Part shown: piece after piece, positions 6,891-15,094 of the stretch
Position numbering within the stretch: position 1 is the first letter of the stretch
Layout: each line of letters opens with the position of its first letter
Origin: Lentzea aerocolonigenes
GTDB taxonomy: Bacteria > Actinomycetota > Actinomycetes > Mycobacteriales > Pseudonocardiaceae
NCBI RefSeq assembly: GCF_000955955.1
Contig: NZ_JYJG01000362.1
Span: 1-26,538, forward strand
DNA length: 26,538 nucleotides
Direction of reading: 5' to 3'
Translations under genes and position numbers: made by a program
Notes under the pieces: generated by a model
Database searches by the model: none
What the model saw: only the letters and a program-made list of their open reading frames with translations
Told to the model about the DNA's origin: nothing

Positions 6891-9800
6891 TCAGATCCTT
6901 CAGGCCCTGCTCGTCCAGCAGATCCGTCGGCCGGAGCGTGTGGTCGTGCCGCACGTAGTGGAACGCGGCCCGGACCCGTTCCAACGGCTCCCCCACCAGC
7001 GCCGCCCAGGCCAACCGGTAGGCCGCGAGCTGCACTGACAGCGCTGGGAGCGCTTCCGCGTCCGGCACCGCACCGGTCTTCCAGTCCACGACGGTCCAGC
7101 CGTCCGGGTCCTTGTAGACGGCGTCCATCCGCCCCCGCACCGAGATCCCGTCGAACTCAGCCTCGAACGGCACCTCGACGTCGTGCGGTGTCCGGTCCGC
7201 CCAGTCGCTCTGCAGGAACGCCTCCTTCAGGCGTTCGAGATCGGCGTCCGGTGCCGCGTCGGCATCTCCCGCGCCGGGCAGCTCGTCGATGTCGAGCAGC
7301 CTCGTCGCCCCGAACCGGTTCTCCAGCCACGTGTGGAACGCCGTACCCCTGCGGGCCAGCGGGTTCGGCGGGAACGGCAACGGGCGCCGCAGCCTGCGGG
7401 CCAGCAGGTCCGGGTCCTTGGCCAGTTCGACGAGCTGGCTGACCGACAGGTGGTCGGGCAGCTCGACCTGCTCGCGCCGGTTCATCGATGCCGCACGTTC
7501 GGCGAGCAGCACGTCGACGTCCTTCGCCCAGCCCTCCGGATCGTCGTCCTCCGGCATCTCCGGGTCGTCCGGCACGATGTCGTCCGGCAGCGGTTCTGGC
7601 TCCGGCGGGAAGTCGTCGTCCGGCGGCTCGTCCGGCGGCGGGTAGTCCTCGTTCTCGACGACCTCGGGTTCCGGTTCGTCGAAGATCAGCGGCAACGGCT
7701 CTGGCGGCGTGTTCTTGAGCGCGTCGAGGGCGGCCAGCACCATCTCGGCGCCCTCGACCACGCCATCCCGGCGCTTGCCGAGCGGATCGGCGGGCCACTG
7801 CGACGTCTTCACGTCCTCGGCGAGCGGGTTCGGGGTGTCCGGCTCCGGCTCGTCGGCCCACGCGCTGATGTCGCCGGGCGGGTCGTCCCGTTGCAGGACC
7901 TCGTGCATCTCCCGCAGGAACACCGACGGTCCCTTGGGCTTCTCCCCGGCCTCGCCCCACCAGTGTCCCGACATGAACAACGTGTGCTCGGCGCGCGTCA
8001 CGCCGACGTAGAAGAGCCGGCGCTCCTCGACGAGCCTGCGGTCCTCGAACTCCTCCGCGTGGATCGTGAGCGCCTCGTCGACCTCCTTGCGGTTGAAGCC
8101 CGCGCTCAGCCTCAGCTCCGGCAGGTCCTGCGCGTCACCTCGCAGATCCGCAGGCAGCTCCGTGACCGCCTTGAGCCAGCACGACGACTTCTTGCGGCCG
8201 GGGAACACGTCCTTGACCAGGTGCGGCAGCGCGACGATCCGCCACTCCAGCCCCTTCGCGGAGTGGACGGTCAGGATCTGCACGCGGTCCTCCGACACCT
8301 CGACCTCGCCGGGTTCCAGCCCGTCCTCGGCGTGCTCGGCCGCGTAGAGGTAGTCCAGCAACGACGGCAACGTGGCGCTCGGACTGGCTTGGGCGAAGTC
8401 CGCGACGACGTCGGAGAACGCGTCGAGATGCGCGCGCCCGACCATGCCCGGCCGCGACATGGCCTCGATGTCCAGCAACAACGTCCGTTCGACATCCGCC
8501 ACCAGCTCGGGCAGCGGCTGGTCGAGCCTGCGCCGCAACATCGCCAGCTCGCCGCCGAGCCTGCGGATGCGCCGGTAGCCGTCCTGCGAGTACGCGTCCG
8601 GGTCGCCGGGGTCGTCCAGCGCGTCGGCCAGCCCGGCCTGTTCCGCGTGCTCGCCAGGAAGTGCATCCGCCAGCACCAGCAACGGATCGTCCACAACGGA
8701 CTGTCGGCTTTGGACTCCGGCCAGTTCGCGCGCCCTGCTCCACAGTGCCGCGAGGTCTCGTGCCGCGAGCCGCCAGCGCGATCCGGTGAGCAGGCGCGCG
8801 GCCGCCGTTCCCGCCAGCGGATCCACCAGAACACGCAGCGCCGACACCAGGTCCCGCACCTCGGGCTCGTCCAGCAACCCGCCCAGCCCGACGACCTCGA
8901 CCGGCAGCCCGCGTTCCCTGAGCGCGGCAGCGATGGCCGCCATGTCGGACCTCCTGCGGACGAGAACGGCCGCGGTCGGCGGCACACCTTCCTCGTCGAG
9001 GTGCGCGATCCACTGCGCGGCAACGTTGTCCGCCATCCAGTCGAGCTCCTGGCGGATGTCCTCGTGCAGCGCGAGCCTCACGTCACCCGGCCCGGCTCCG
9101 TTCCTGGCCCTGAGCTCCTCGACGTCCAGCCCGGCCTCTCGCAGCGGCAACGACACCGCGTTCGCCAGCTCCAGCACCTCGGGTGGGTTGCGGAAACTGG
9201 TCAGCAGCCCGAACTTGTTGGTGGGCGGGAAGTCGTCCGCGAACCGCGGCAGGTTCGCGGCACTGGCCCCGCGCCAGCCGTAGATCGCCTGCGCCGGGTC
9301 GCCGACCGACGTGACCGGCATCGGCTTGCCCTCACCGAACAGGCTCCTGAGCAGCACGCGTTGGGCGTGCCCGGTGTCCTGGTACTCGTCCAGCAGCACC
9401 GCGCCGTACCGTTCGCGCTCGCCCTCCGCGACCTCCTTGAACGCGGCGAGCTGCGCGGCCAGCGACATCTGGTCCGCGAAGTCGAGCGCGGCTTCCTTCC
9501 GCTTTCTCTGCTGATAGGCGTCGAGCAGCGGCAGGAGCGCGACCCGCAGCCGTTGCGCGCGGATGACTTCCTGCAGCTTCTCCGGCAGGGCATCCCGTTG
9601 CCTCGGCGCTTTCGGCGCGTTCTCGATCAGCGCGCAGAGCCTGTCCGCGTGGCTTTGCAGGGCTTCGGGCGTGACCAGGTGCTCGCCGAGCTCACCCGCG
9701 AGCGACAGCAGGTACCCGGTGATGGTCGCGGGCACCTTGTCGGTGTCGATGTCGTTCGCCCACGTCGACACGACCCGGTGCGCGAGCTGCCACGACGCCG

Positions 9801-10230
9801 TCTCGGTGAGGAGCCGGACACCCGGCTCGACCGGCAGCCTCAGACCGTGCTCGGTCACCAACCGCCCCGCGTACGCGTGATACGTGAGCACGACGGGTTC
9901 GCCGGTGAGGACGGCCATCTTCCGCTCGCCGCTGGGGTCGAGCTCGTCGAGGAGGGTGGAGCCGGCGAGCCTTCTGAGCCTTGCCCGCACGCGGTCCGCG
10001 AGCTGGCGTGCGGCTTTGCGGGTGAAGGTGAGGCCCAGCACCCGGTCCGGCAGCACGATGCCGTTGGCCACCAGCCAGACGACCCGCGCGGCCATCGTCT
10101 CGGTCTTGCCCGCGCCCGCGCCGGCCACGACCAGCGCCGGCTGGGTGGGGGCGGCGATGACCTCGGCCTGCTCGGGGGTCGGCTTGTTGAGCCCGAGCGC
10201 TTCGGCGATCTCGAAAGGACTGACCGTCAT
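6874..10230 (-). CDS. adnB: AdnB: UvrD-type helicase/RecB-type nuclease subunit
   Basis: Motor and nuclease subunit of AdnAB, the actinobacterial machine that resects double-strand DNA ends. In 1118 residues: UvrD-like SF1A helicase with Walker A GAGAGKTE (37-44), Walker B DEYQDT, a GDPAQAIYGWRGA motif III, TVHSAKGLEWR (motif V) and VGVTRAEH (motif VI); then a C-terminal PD-(D/E)XK nuclease with GRMDAVYKD, VVDWKTG and SVQLAAYRLAW. In mycobacteria AdnB is the leading translocase (known for the family). Unusual: a linker at about 848-899 made mainly of Asp, Glu and Pro joins helicase and nuclease. Start ATG 10230 has only a weak ribosome-binding site. Lies 494 bp downstream of adnA, so it may have its own promoter. 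Confidence 0.93.
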   Translation of the reverse strand: MTVSPFEIAEALGLNKPTPEQAEVIAAPTQPALVVAGAGAGKTETMAARVVWLVANGIVLPDRVLGLTFTRKAARQLADRVRARLRRLAGSTLLDELDPSGERKMAVLTGEPVVLTYHAYAGRLVTEHGLRLPVEPGVRLLTETASWQLAHRVVSTWANDIDTDKVPATITGYLLSLAGELGEHLVTPEALQSHADRLCALIENAPKAPRQRDALPEKLQEVIRAQRLRVALLPLLDAYQQRKRKEAALDFADQMSLAAQLAAFKEVAEGERERYGAVLLDEYQDTGHAQRVLLRSLFGEGKPMPVTSVGDPAQAIYGWRGASAANLPRFADDFPPTNKFGLLTSFRNPPEVLELANAVSLPLREAGLDVEELRARNGAGPGDVRLALHEDIRQELDWMADNVAAQWIAHLDEEGVPPTAAVLVRRRSDMAAIAAALRERGLPVEVVGLGGLLDEPEVRDLVSALRVLVDPLAGTAAARLLTGSRWRLAARDLAALWSRARELAGVQSRQSVVDDPLLVLADALPGEHAEQAGLADALDDPGDPDAYSQDGYRRIRRLGGELAMLRRRLDQPLPELVADVERTLLLDIEAMSRPGMVGRAHLDAFSDVVADFAQASPSATLPSLLDYLYAAEHAEDGLEPGEVEVSEDRVQILTVHSAKGLEWRIVALPHLVKDVFPGRKKSSCWLKAVTELPADLRGDAQDLPELRLSAGFNRKEVDEALTIHAEEFEDRRLVEERRLFYVGVTRAEHTLFMSGHWWGEAGEKPKGPSVFLREMHEVLQRDDPPGDISAWADEPEPDTPNPLAEDVKTSQWPADPLGKRRDGVVEGAEMVLAALDALKNTPPEPLPLIFDEPEPEVVENEDYPPPDEPPDDDFPPEPEPLPDDIVPDDPEMPEDDDPEGWAKDVDVLLAERAASMNRREQVELPDHLSVSQLVELAKDPDLLARRLRRPLPFPPNPLARRGTAFHTWLENRFGATRLLDIDELPGAGDADAAPDADLERLKEAFLQSDWADRTPHDVEVPFEAEFDGISVRGRMDAVYKDPDGWTVVDWKTGAVPDAEALPALSVQLAAYRLAWAALVGEPLERVRAAFHYVRHDHTLRPTDLLDEQGLKDLIRTVS

Positions 10231-10724
10231 GGCCCGACCAGCTCAGGGACGACGGACGCCCCGAGGTCGGCGCGGCCAGCACGTCGCCCTCGAACGACGC
10301 GATACCGCCCTGGAACGACGCGGCATTGCCCTCGAACGACGCGATGCCGAATGTCGCGCTGGGCGACAGTCCGGTCGCAGGTCCTGAGCAACGTCACCAA
10401 TACATCTTCCTACCTGGGCCGCGAGCTTCCGCAGCACCCAGGCACGTGTGTTCGCAAACCGTTCGGACACGGGAAACGCGCAGGTCAGCCGCTCGCGGTC
10501 AACCGTTCCCGCCAACCACCACCAGGGCTCGGCGGCCTGCACCGCAGATATTTTCTCGACGCCTACCCGCCCACCCGCCACCCGGCCTGTGAACCTGGCA
10601 CCTCACACCTCGCCATTCCCACGCCACCTGCCGCTCGGTCCGCGGCCCGGCACGCCTCACACCCACCACCCACACGCTCACCGGCCAGCCAGTCCGCGAC
10701 CCCGGCACGCCTCACACCCACCAC
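10231..10724. other. Long spacer between adnA and adnB
   Basis: 494 bp with no convincing gene. Open frames on both strands (for example 10243-10581 minus) are low-complexity Arg/Pro-rich and reflect repeats. It holds a 21-bp triplet repeat near the adnB start and a ~54-bp repeat array that includes the end of adnA. The spacer probably contains an adnB promoter, but I could not pick out one clearly. Confidence 0.7.
10286..10348. repeat. Three tandem 21-bp repeats
   Basis: Units at 10286-10306, 10307-10327 and 10328-10348 share the core GAACGACGCG. Units 1 and 3 differ at a single position; unit 2 is more divergent. The period is exactly 21 bp, about two helical turns and seven codons, so all frames show heptad-like peptides (such as ALERRDT or PSNDAMP) that should not be read as proteins. 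Located about 55 bp upstream of the adnB ATG. Confidence 0.85.
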
Positions 10725-10740
10725 TCACTCGCTCACCTGC
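10594..10740. repeat. ~54-bp imperfect repeat array at the adnA 3' end
   Basis: The 40 bp at 10646-10685 and at 10701-10740 match at 37 positions. A more degraded third copy starts at 10594. The last copy contains the final codons and stop of adnA, so the gene's tail has been duplicated downstream, probably by replication slippage. Rich in CACACCCACCAC-type sequence on the plus strand. Confidence 0.8.
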
Positions 10741-13700
10741 CGGCCGGACGGGTGGACCGGGCACGTGGTGCGCGCCGGACAGCGGTCGCAGTCCGCGTTC
10801 TCCCGCGCCGTGTAGTCCGGGCCGAGCACCGACTCCGCCGCGTCCTGCACCACCTCCAGCCAGGCCCGGACGCCCTGCTCGTCCAGCGGTGCCTGGGTGC
10901 GTTCGACCGCGCCGGTCTTCTTGTCCTCCTTGGCCACGTACAACAGCCGTGCCCCGCCCGGCTCGGTCCCGAGCCCGATGTGGGTGAAGCCGCCGAGCGA
11001 CGTGGCCAGTTGGTAGACCGCGAGCTGCGGGTGTTCCTGGGAAGCCTCGCGGGAGACCGGGCTCTTGCCGGTCTTGATGTCGATGACGATCGGGCGGCCG
11101 TCCTCGTCGTGTTCCAGGCGGTCGACGCGGCCGCGGACCTGCAGCCACGGGCCACCGTCGCGTTTCGGGACCTCTACGACCATCTCCTCCTCGACCGCGA
11201 CCTGGGTGAGCTGGGCGCGGCTCATGGTTAGCCAGGCCAGGAAGGTGTCCAGCATGCGTTCGACGCGCAGGCGTTCGCGGCGGGAGAACCACGGGGCGCC
11301 GGCGTCCACGGCCGCCCAGGCCTCGTCGAGTTTCACGCGGAGCTGGGCCGAGTCGGCGCCCGAGGCCGCGGCTTGGGCCAGGGCGTGGACCAGGGTGCCG
11401 GTGACCGAGGCGAGTTCGGCCGGGTCCTGGCCACCGTGGCGTTCGATGACCCAGCGCAGCGGGCACTTCGTGATCACCTCGATGGTCGACGGTGTCACGC
11501 TGACCTTCTGCTCCTCCGTCCACAGTGAGTCCAATGTGGACACTGCAGCCACGCCGTACCAGGACTCCGGGTGCGCGCCGGGCACGCCCGCCTCGGCCAG
11601 GCGCGCCAGCTGAACCGCGGCACGTGAACGGCGATCCGAGGACTCCGCGTCCGAGCACACGACCCGGCGCAGTTCGCCGACCAGTTCGGCCAGCACCAGG
11701 CCGCGCTGGGGGCGGTGCAGCTTGCGTTCCTCCTCGGACGACGACTCGATCTCGTCCAGGAAGCGCGACGGCTGTTCGTCCTCACCGCGAACCGCGCTGA
11801 TCAGCAGCTTCGAGCGCGCCCGGGACGCGGCGACCAGCAGCAGGCGGCGTTCCTCCGCGAGGATCGGCGCGACGGCCGACACCGACGGTTCGAGGCCCGC
11901 CAGCACGTCCACCATGCGCTCGACGCCCAGCACGGTGCCGCGCAGCCGCAGGTCGGGCCAGCTGCCCTCCTGAACCCCGGGCACGGCAACGACTTCCCAC
12001 TCACGACCGGCCGCGGAGTGCGCGGTCAGCACCGACACGGCCTCACCGACAGGAGCCGAAGCAGCCAGGGTGTCGCCGACGATCCGCTGCGACTCCAGGT
12101 AGTCCGCGAAGCCCGCCACCCCCGACCCCGGCAGGCGGTCGACGTACTTCGCGGCCGCCTCGAACAACGCCACGATCGCGTCGAGATCGCGGTCCGCCTG
12201 CATGCCCGGCATGCCGCGCCGCGCCGACTGCGCCACCCAGCGGTCCTGCAGCCCGGTCGCCGTCCAGAGATCCCACAGCACGACCTCCACCGACTTGCCA
12301 TCGGAGATCGCCTTGCGCGCCAACGCCAGCAGATGCGCGATCCGCCGAGCGGGCAGCGACTCCACGTCCTCCAGAGCCGCCAGCCGGTCGGCGGTCTCCA
12401 CCACCTCGACCAGCAACTCACCGGACGGACGATCGCCTCCCGCGGCCATCTCCAACCGGCGCAGACCACGGCGCAACCGCCGCAACGCCAACGGATCCGC
12501 CCCACCGTACGAAGACGACAGCAGCATCGCCGCGGTGTCCTCGTCCAACGACCCGGGCACGGCCGCAGCACGCACCAGAGCCAGCAACGGACGCACAGAA
12601 GGCTGCTGCGCCAACGGCAACTCGTCCGACGCAACCGCCACCGGAACACCAGCCGCGAGCAAAGCCCGTTGCAGCACGGGCAAGGACAGCGTCGCCGAAC
12701 GCACCACGACCGCCATCTGCGACCACGGCACCTCGTCGGCCAAGTGGGAACGGCGCAACTGGTCCGCCACCCACGTCGCCTCCTGCGCGGACGACGCGAG
12801 CAGCCGCACCTGCACCGAGCCCTCGCCGTCAGCCGGCAACACGGACCGTGTGGGAGACGCACCGGGCAACCGGGAAGCCAAGCGCGCCACGGCATCCCGG
12901 ATCTCGGGCATCATCCGATGGGACTGCGACAGCACCACGGTCTCACCGTCCACGTCCCGCAGGATCTCCGGCGAGGCACCGCGGAACGTGAAGATCGCCT
13001 GATCCGGATCGCCCGCCAGCACGAACCGGGACGCACCCGACCCCAGCGACCTGATCAACGAGTACTGCATCGGGTCGAGGTGCTGCGCGTCGTCGACCAG
13101 CAGGTACCGCACCCGCCGCCGCTCGGAGAACAGCAGCTCCTCGTCGTTCACAAAGGCTGCGTAAGCCGAGGACACCAGCTCGGCAGCGTCGTAAGCGGGC
13201 GCGAAAGCCGTCGCCGAGTCCATGCCGGACAGCAGGTTCACCGACTCGTACTGCCGCCCGAACAACCCGGCCGCGACCCACTCGTCGCGCCCGTGCTCCT
13301 CGCCGAGCTCGACCAGGTCCTCAGGCCCCAGCCCACGTTCGGCGGCCCGCAAGAGCAGATCCCGCAACTCGTGCGCGAACCCGGGCAGCTCCAAAGCCGG
13401 ACGCAACCGCTCAGGCCAGTTCGAAGCACCCAGATCGACGTCACCGGCCAGCAGCTCGCGCACCATCGCGTCCTGATCCGGCCCGGACAGCAACCGCGGC
13501 GGCGGCTCACCCAGCAACACCGCCTGATTCCGCAACACCGCAAATGCGTAAGAGTGGACAGTCCGGACAAGAGGCTCACGCACAGTGGACAACCGGCCGG
13601 TCAGCAACCGCGTGATGTGTGCGCGCAACGCCACGGACGCACGCCGGTTGGCGGTCAGCACCAGCACGTTCTCCGGCGAGGCCCCCTCCTCCAGCACGAC

Positions 13701-13862
13701 GTGCGCGGCCAGCTCGGCGAGCAGCGTCGTCTTGCCCGTCCCCGGCCCGCCCAGCACCCGCAGGAAGCCCGGCTGACCGAAAACCCGCTGGGCAGCCGCA
13801 TCCCACCGGGGACGCGGGCGCGTCTCCGGCTTCCGGCGGACCAGCTGGGGTGGAAGTGCCAC
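10725..13862 (-). CDS. adnA: AdnA: UvrD-like ATPase/iron-sulfur nuclease subunit
   Basis: Partner of AdnB in end resection, 1045 residues. N-terminal SF1 helicase domain with Walker A GGPGTGKTT (38-46) and a Walker B-like LLVDDAQHLDP, then AGDPDQAIFTFRGA (motif III), TAHSAAGREWE (motif V) and VAASRARSKL (motif VI). C-terminal RecB/AddB-type nuclease with GRVDRLEHD, VIDIKTGK and PQLAVYQLA. One Cys before the nuclease core (ITKCPLRW) plus the C-terminal CDRCPARTTC make the four-cysteine arrangement of AddB/Cas4-type iron-sulfur nucleases. Start GTG 13862-13860 (ribosome-binding site weak). Transcribed towards adnB; the two have the expected sizes of mycobacterial AdnA and AdnB. The stop lies inside a duplicated sequence. 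Confidence 0.93.
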   Translation of the reverse strand: MALPPQLVRRKPETRPRPRWDAAAQRVFGQPGFLRVLGGPGTGKTTLLAELAAHVVLEEGASPENVLVLTANRRASVALRAHITRLLTGRLSTVREPLVRTVHSYAFAVLRNQAVLLGEPPPRLLSGPDQDAMVRELLAGDVDLGASNWPERLRPALELPGFAHELRDLLLRAAERGLGPEDLVELGEEHGRDEWVAAGLFGRQYESVNLLSGMDSATAFAPAYDAAELVSSAYAAFVNDEELLFSERRRVRYLLVDDAQHLDPMQYSLIRSLGSGASRFVLAGDPDQAIFTFRGASPEILRDVDGETVVLSQSHRMMPEIRDAVARLASRLPGASPTRSVLPADGEGSVQVRLLASSAQEATWVADQLRRSHLADEVPWSQMAVVVRSATLSLPVLQRALLAAGVPVAVASDELPLAQQPSVRPLLALVRAAAVPGSLDEDTAAMLLSSSYGGADPLALRRLRRGLRRLEMAAGGDRPSGELLVEVVETADRLAALEDVESLPARRIAHLLALARKAISDGKSVEVVLWDLWTATGLQDRWVAQSARRGMPGMQADRDLDAIVALFEAAAKYVDRLPGSGVAGFADYLESQRIVGDTLAASAPVGEAVSVLTAHSAAGREWEVVAVPGVQEGSWPDLRLRGTVLGVERMVDVLAGLEPSVSAVAPILAEERRLLLVAASRARSKLLISAVRGEDEQPSRFLDEIESSSEEERKLHRPQRGLVLAELVGELRRVVCSDAESSDRRSRAAVQLARLAEAGVPGAHPESWYGVAAVSTLDSLWTEEQKVSVTPSTIEVITKCPLRWVIERHGGQDPAELASVTGTLVHALAQAAASGADSAQLRVKLDEAWAAVDAGAPWFSRRERLRVERMLDTFLAWLTMSRAQLTQVAVEEEMVVEVPKRDGGPWLQVRGRVDRLEHDEDGRPIVIDIKTGKSPVSREASQEHPQLAVYQLATSLGGFTHIGLGTEPGGARLLYVAKEDKKTGAVERTQAPLDEQGVRAWLEVVQDAAESVLGPDYTARENADCDRCPARTTCPVHPSGRQVSE

Positions 13863-13940
13863 GACTCGATTCCACCACGCACCACCGACAAGATCGGCAA
13901 GGCCCGTCCGGCAAACCCCCGGCGGATTTCGTCTACCTTC

Positions 13941-13969
13941 TTGACAGAAGGAGGTGGTCTAGTCCATTT
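13941..13969 (+). promoter_or_regulatory. Candidate chitinase promoter
   Basis: A perfect TTGACA (13941-13946) is followed 17 bases later by a poor -10-like CCATTT (13964-13969); TAGTCC at 13960 is another possibility. About 70 bp upstream of the chitinase ATG and overlapped by a dre-like operator, which fits repression. The -35 is clear, the -10 is not. Confidence 0.45.
13955..13966. promoter_or_regulatory. DasR-type (dre) operator upstream of chitinase
   Basis: TGGTCTAGTCCA matches 11 of 12 bases of the dre core TGGTCTAGACCA, the site bound by the GntR regulator DasR and found before chitin and N-acetylglucosamine genes in Streptomyces. It sits inside the candidate promoter, where bound protein would block RNA polymerase. 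DasR itself is not in this window. Confidence 0.7.
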
Positions 13970-14036
13970 TTGAAGACGTTGTGAGCCCCCTCACTGCCAG
14001 CTCCGCCGCCCTGGACCGAGCAGTCTTGGAGGACTG

Positions 14037-14984
14037 ATGAAGCGGTTCCTCGTCGGCGCAGTCGCTGCCGCGTGCACGGCGATGCTTCTGCCCGTGCAGG
14101 CTCAAGCTGCCGTCAACCCCATCCTCGCCGCGCCCTACCTCTACCAGTGGGGCAACGTCCCCAGCGCGACGAGCGTGATGCAGCAGACGGGCATCAAGTC
14201 GTTCACCCTCGCCTTCATCCTCAGCGACGGCGGCTGCAACCCGAAGTGGGACGGCACCCGTTCGCTGACCGGAAGCGACAAGACCCTGATCAACAACATC
14301 CGCGCGGCCGGCGGTGAAGCGGTCCCGTCGATCGGCGGCTGGTCCGGCAACAAGCTCGGCCAGAAGTGCTCGTCGGCGAGCGCACTCGCCGGCGCCTACC
14401 AGAAGGTGATCGACGCCTACGGACTCAAGGCGATCGACATCGACATCGAGGCGCAGGAGTTCGAGAACAACACGGTCCAGGACCGCGTGCTCGGCGCGTT
14501 GAAGATCATCAAGCAGAACAACGCGGGCGTGAAGGTCGTCATCACCATGCCGACCGAGTCCACCGGCCCGAACTCGTGGGGCAAGCGCCTGGTCACCCGC
14601 GCCAAGGAGCTCGGGGCGCCGATCGACACGTTCGCGGTCATGCCGTTCGACTTCGGCTCCGGCGGTGACATGGCCGCCAAGACCAAGAGCGCGGTCGACG
14701 GCCTGAAGAACCACATCAAGTCGACGTACGGCCTGTCCGACGACGCGGCGTACCGGCGCAGCGGCCTCTCCTCGATGAACGGCAAGACCGACACGAACGA
14801 GACCGTCACCCCGGCGAACTTCCGCGACATCATCACCTGGGCGAACTCGAAGCACCTGTCCCGCGTGTCCTTCTGGGCCGTGAACCGGGACAAGGGCAAC
14901 TGCGGTGCCATGAGCGACTCGTGCAGCGGCATCAACCAGGGAACCTACGAGTTCACGAAGGCCCTGGCGGGCTTCCACGGGTAG
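14037..14984 (+). CDS. Secreted GH18 chitinase
   Basis: Extracellular glycoside hydrolase family 18 enzyme, expected to cut chitin by substrate-assisted catalysis. 315 residues: signal peptide (MKR, hydrophobic core, cleavage after AQA at about 24), then a single catalytic barrel with SIGGWSG (98-104) and the active-site motif IDIDIE, giving Asp134, Asp136 and the catalytic acid Glu138. The first Asp of the usual DGxDxDxE is Lys131 here, as the segment reads LKAIDIDIE. Cys67 and Cys111, and Cys residues near the C-terminus (NCGAMSDSC), may form disulfides. No carbohydrate-binding module is present. GGAGGA lies at 14028-14033, a good ribosome-binding site. Expression probably follows DasR/N-acetylglucosamine control. 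Confidence 0.92.
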   Translation: MKRFLVGAVAAACTAMLLPVQAQAAVNPILAAPYLYQWGNVPSATSVMQQTGIKSFTLAFILSDGGCNPKWDGTRSLTGSDKTLINNIRAAGGEAVPSIGGWSGNKLGQKCSSASALAGAYQKVIDAYGLKAIDIDIEAQEFENNTVQDRVLGALKIIKQNNAGVKVVITMPTESTGPNSWGKRLVTRAKELGAPIDTFAVMPFDFGSGGDMAAKTKSAVDGLKNHIKSTYGLSDDAAYRRSGLSSMNGKTDTNETVTPANFRDIITWANSKHLSRVSFWAVNRDKGNCGAMSDSCSGINQGTYEFTKALAGFHG

Positions 14985-15015
14985 CAGACTCCTCCGGTGG
15001 CCGGACGTGACCCCG

Positions 15016-15036
15016 ACCCCGTCCGGTCACCGGGGT
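15016..15036. terminator. Hairpin after chitinase
   Basis: ACCCCG (15016-15021) pairs with CGGGGT (15031-15036); an alternative inner stem CCGGT/ACCGG (15023-15033) also forms. It lies about 30 bases after the chitinase stop. No T-run follows. Confidence 0.45.
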
Positions 15037-15068
15037 TCCAAGACTTCCGCATCCCGCGGCAAATGTGG

Positions 15069-15094
15069 GGCAGGCACCCGAAAAGGCGCCTGCC
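15069..15094. terminator. Hairpin between convergent chitinase and GGDEF-EAL gene
   Basis: GGCAGGCACC (15069-15078) pairs with GGCGCCTGCC (15085-15094) with one mismatch, around the loop CGAAAA. It abuts the stop codon of the minus-strand gene and lies about 85 bp past the chitinase stop, so it can end transcription from both sides. Confidence 0.6.

Noticed and set aside
10243..10581. Possible 112-residue protein in the adnA-adnB gap
   Set aside because: Its C-terminal half is made by the 21-bp repeat (RRSRA units) and no ribosome-binding site or family likeness is seen.
10594..10740. CRISPR-like array
   Set aside because: Adjacent imperfect tandem repeats without unique spacers, and no cas genes nearby.
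7183..10815. Long plus-strand open frame of about 1210 codons opposite adnB
   Set aside because: Shadow frame of a high-GC gene: Arg/Gln/His/Val-rich, no domain, and adnB on the other strand has all helicase and nuclease motifs.
13948..13956. Strong Shine-Dalgarno-like AAGGAGGTG upstream of chitinase
   Set aside because: No start codon follows at a useful distance apart from a TTG with four codons; it overlaps the promoter/operator and is probably coincidental.
11715..13973. Plus-strand open frame of about 752 codons opposite adnA
   Set aside because: Low-complexity Arg/Gln/His-rich composition typical of an antisense shadow; adnA is well supported.
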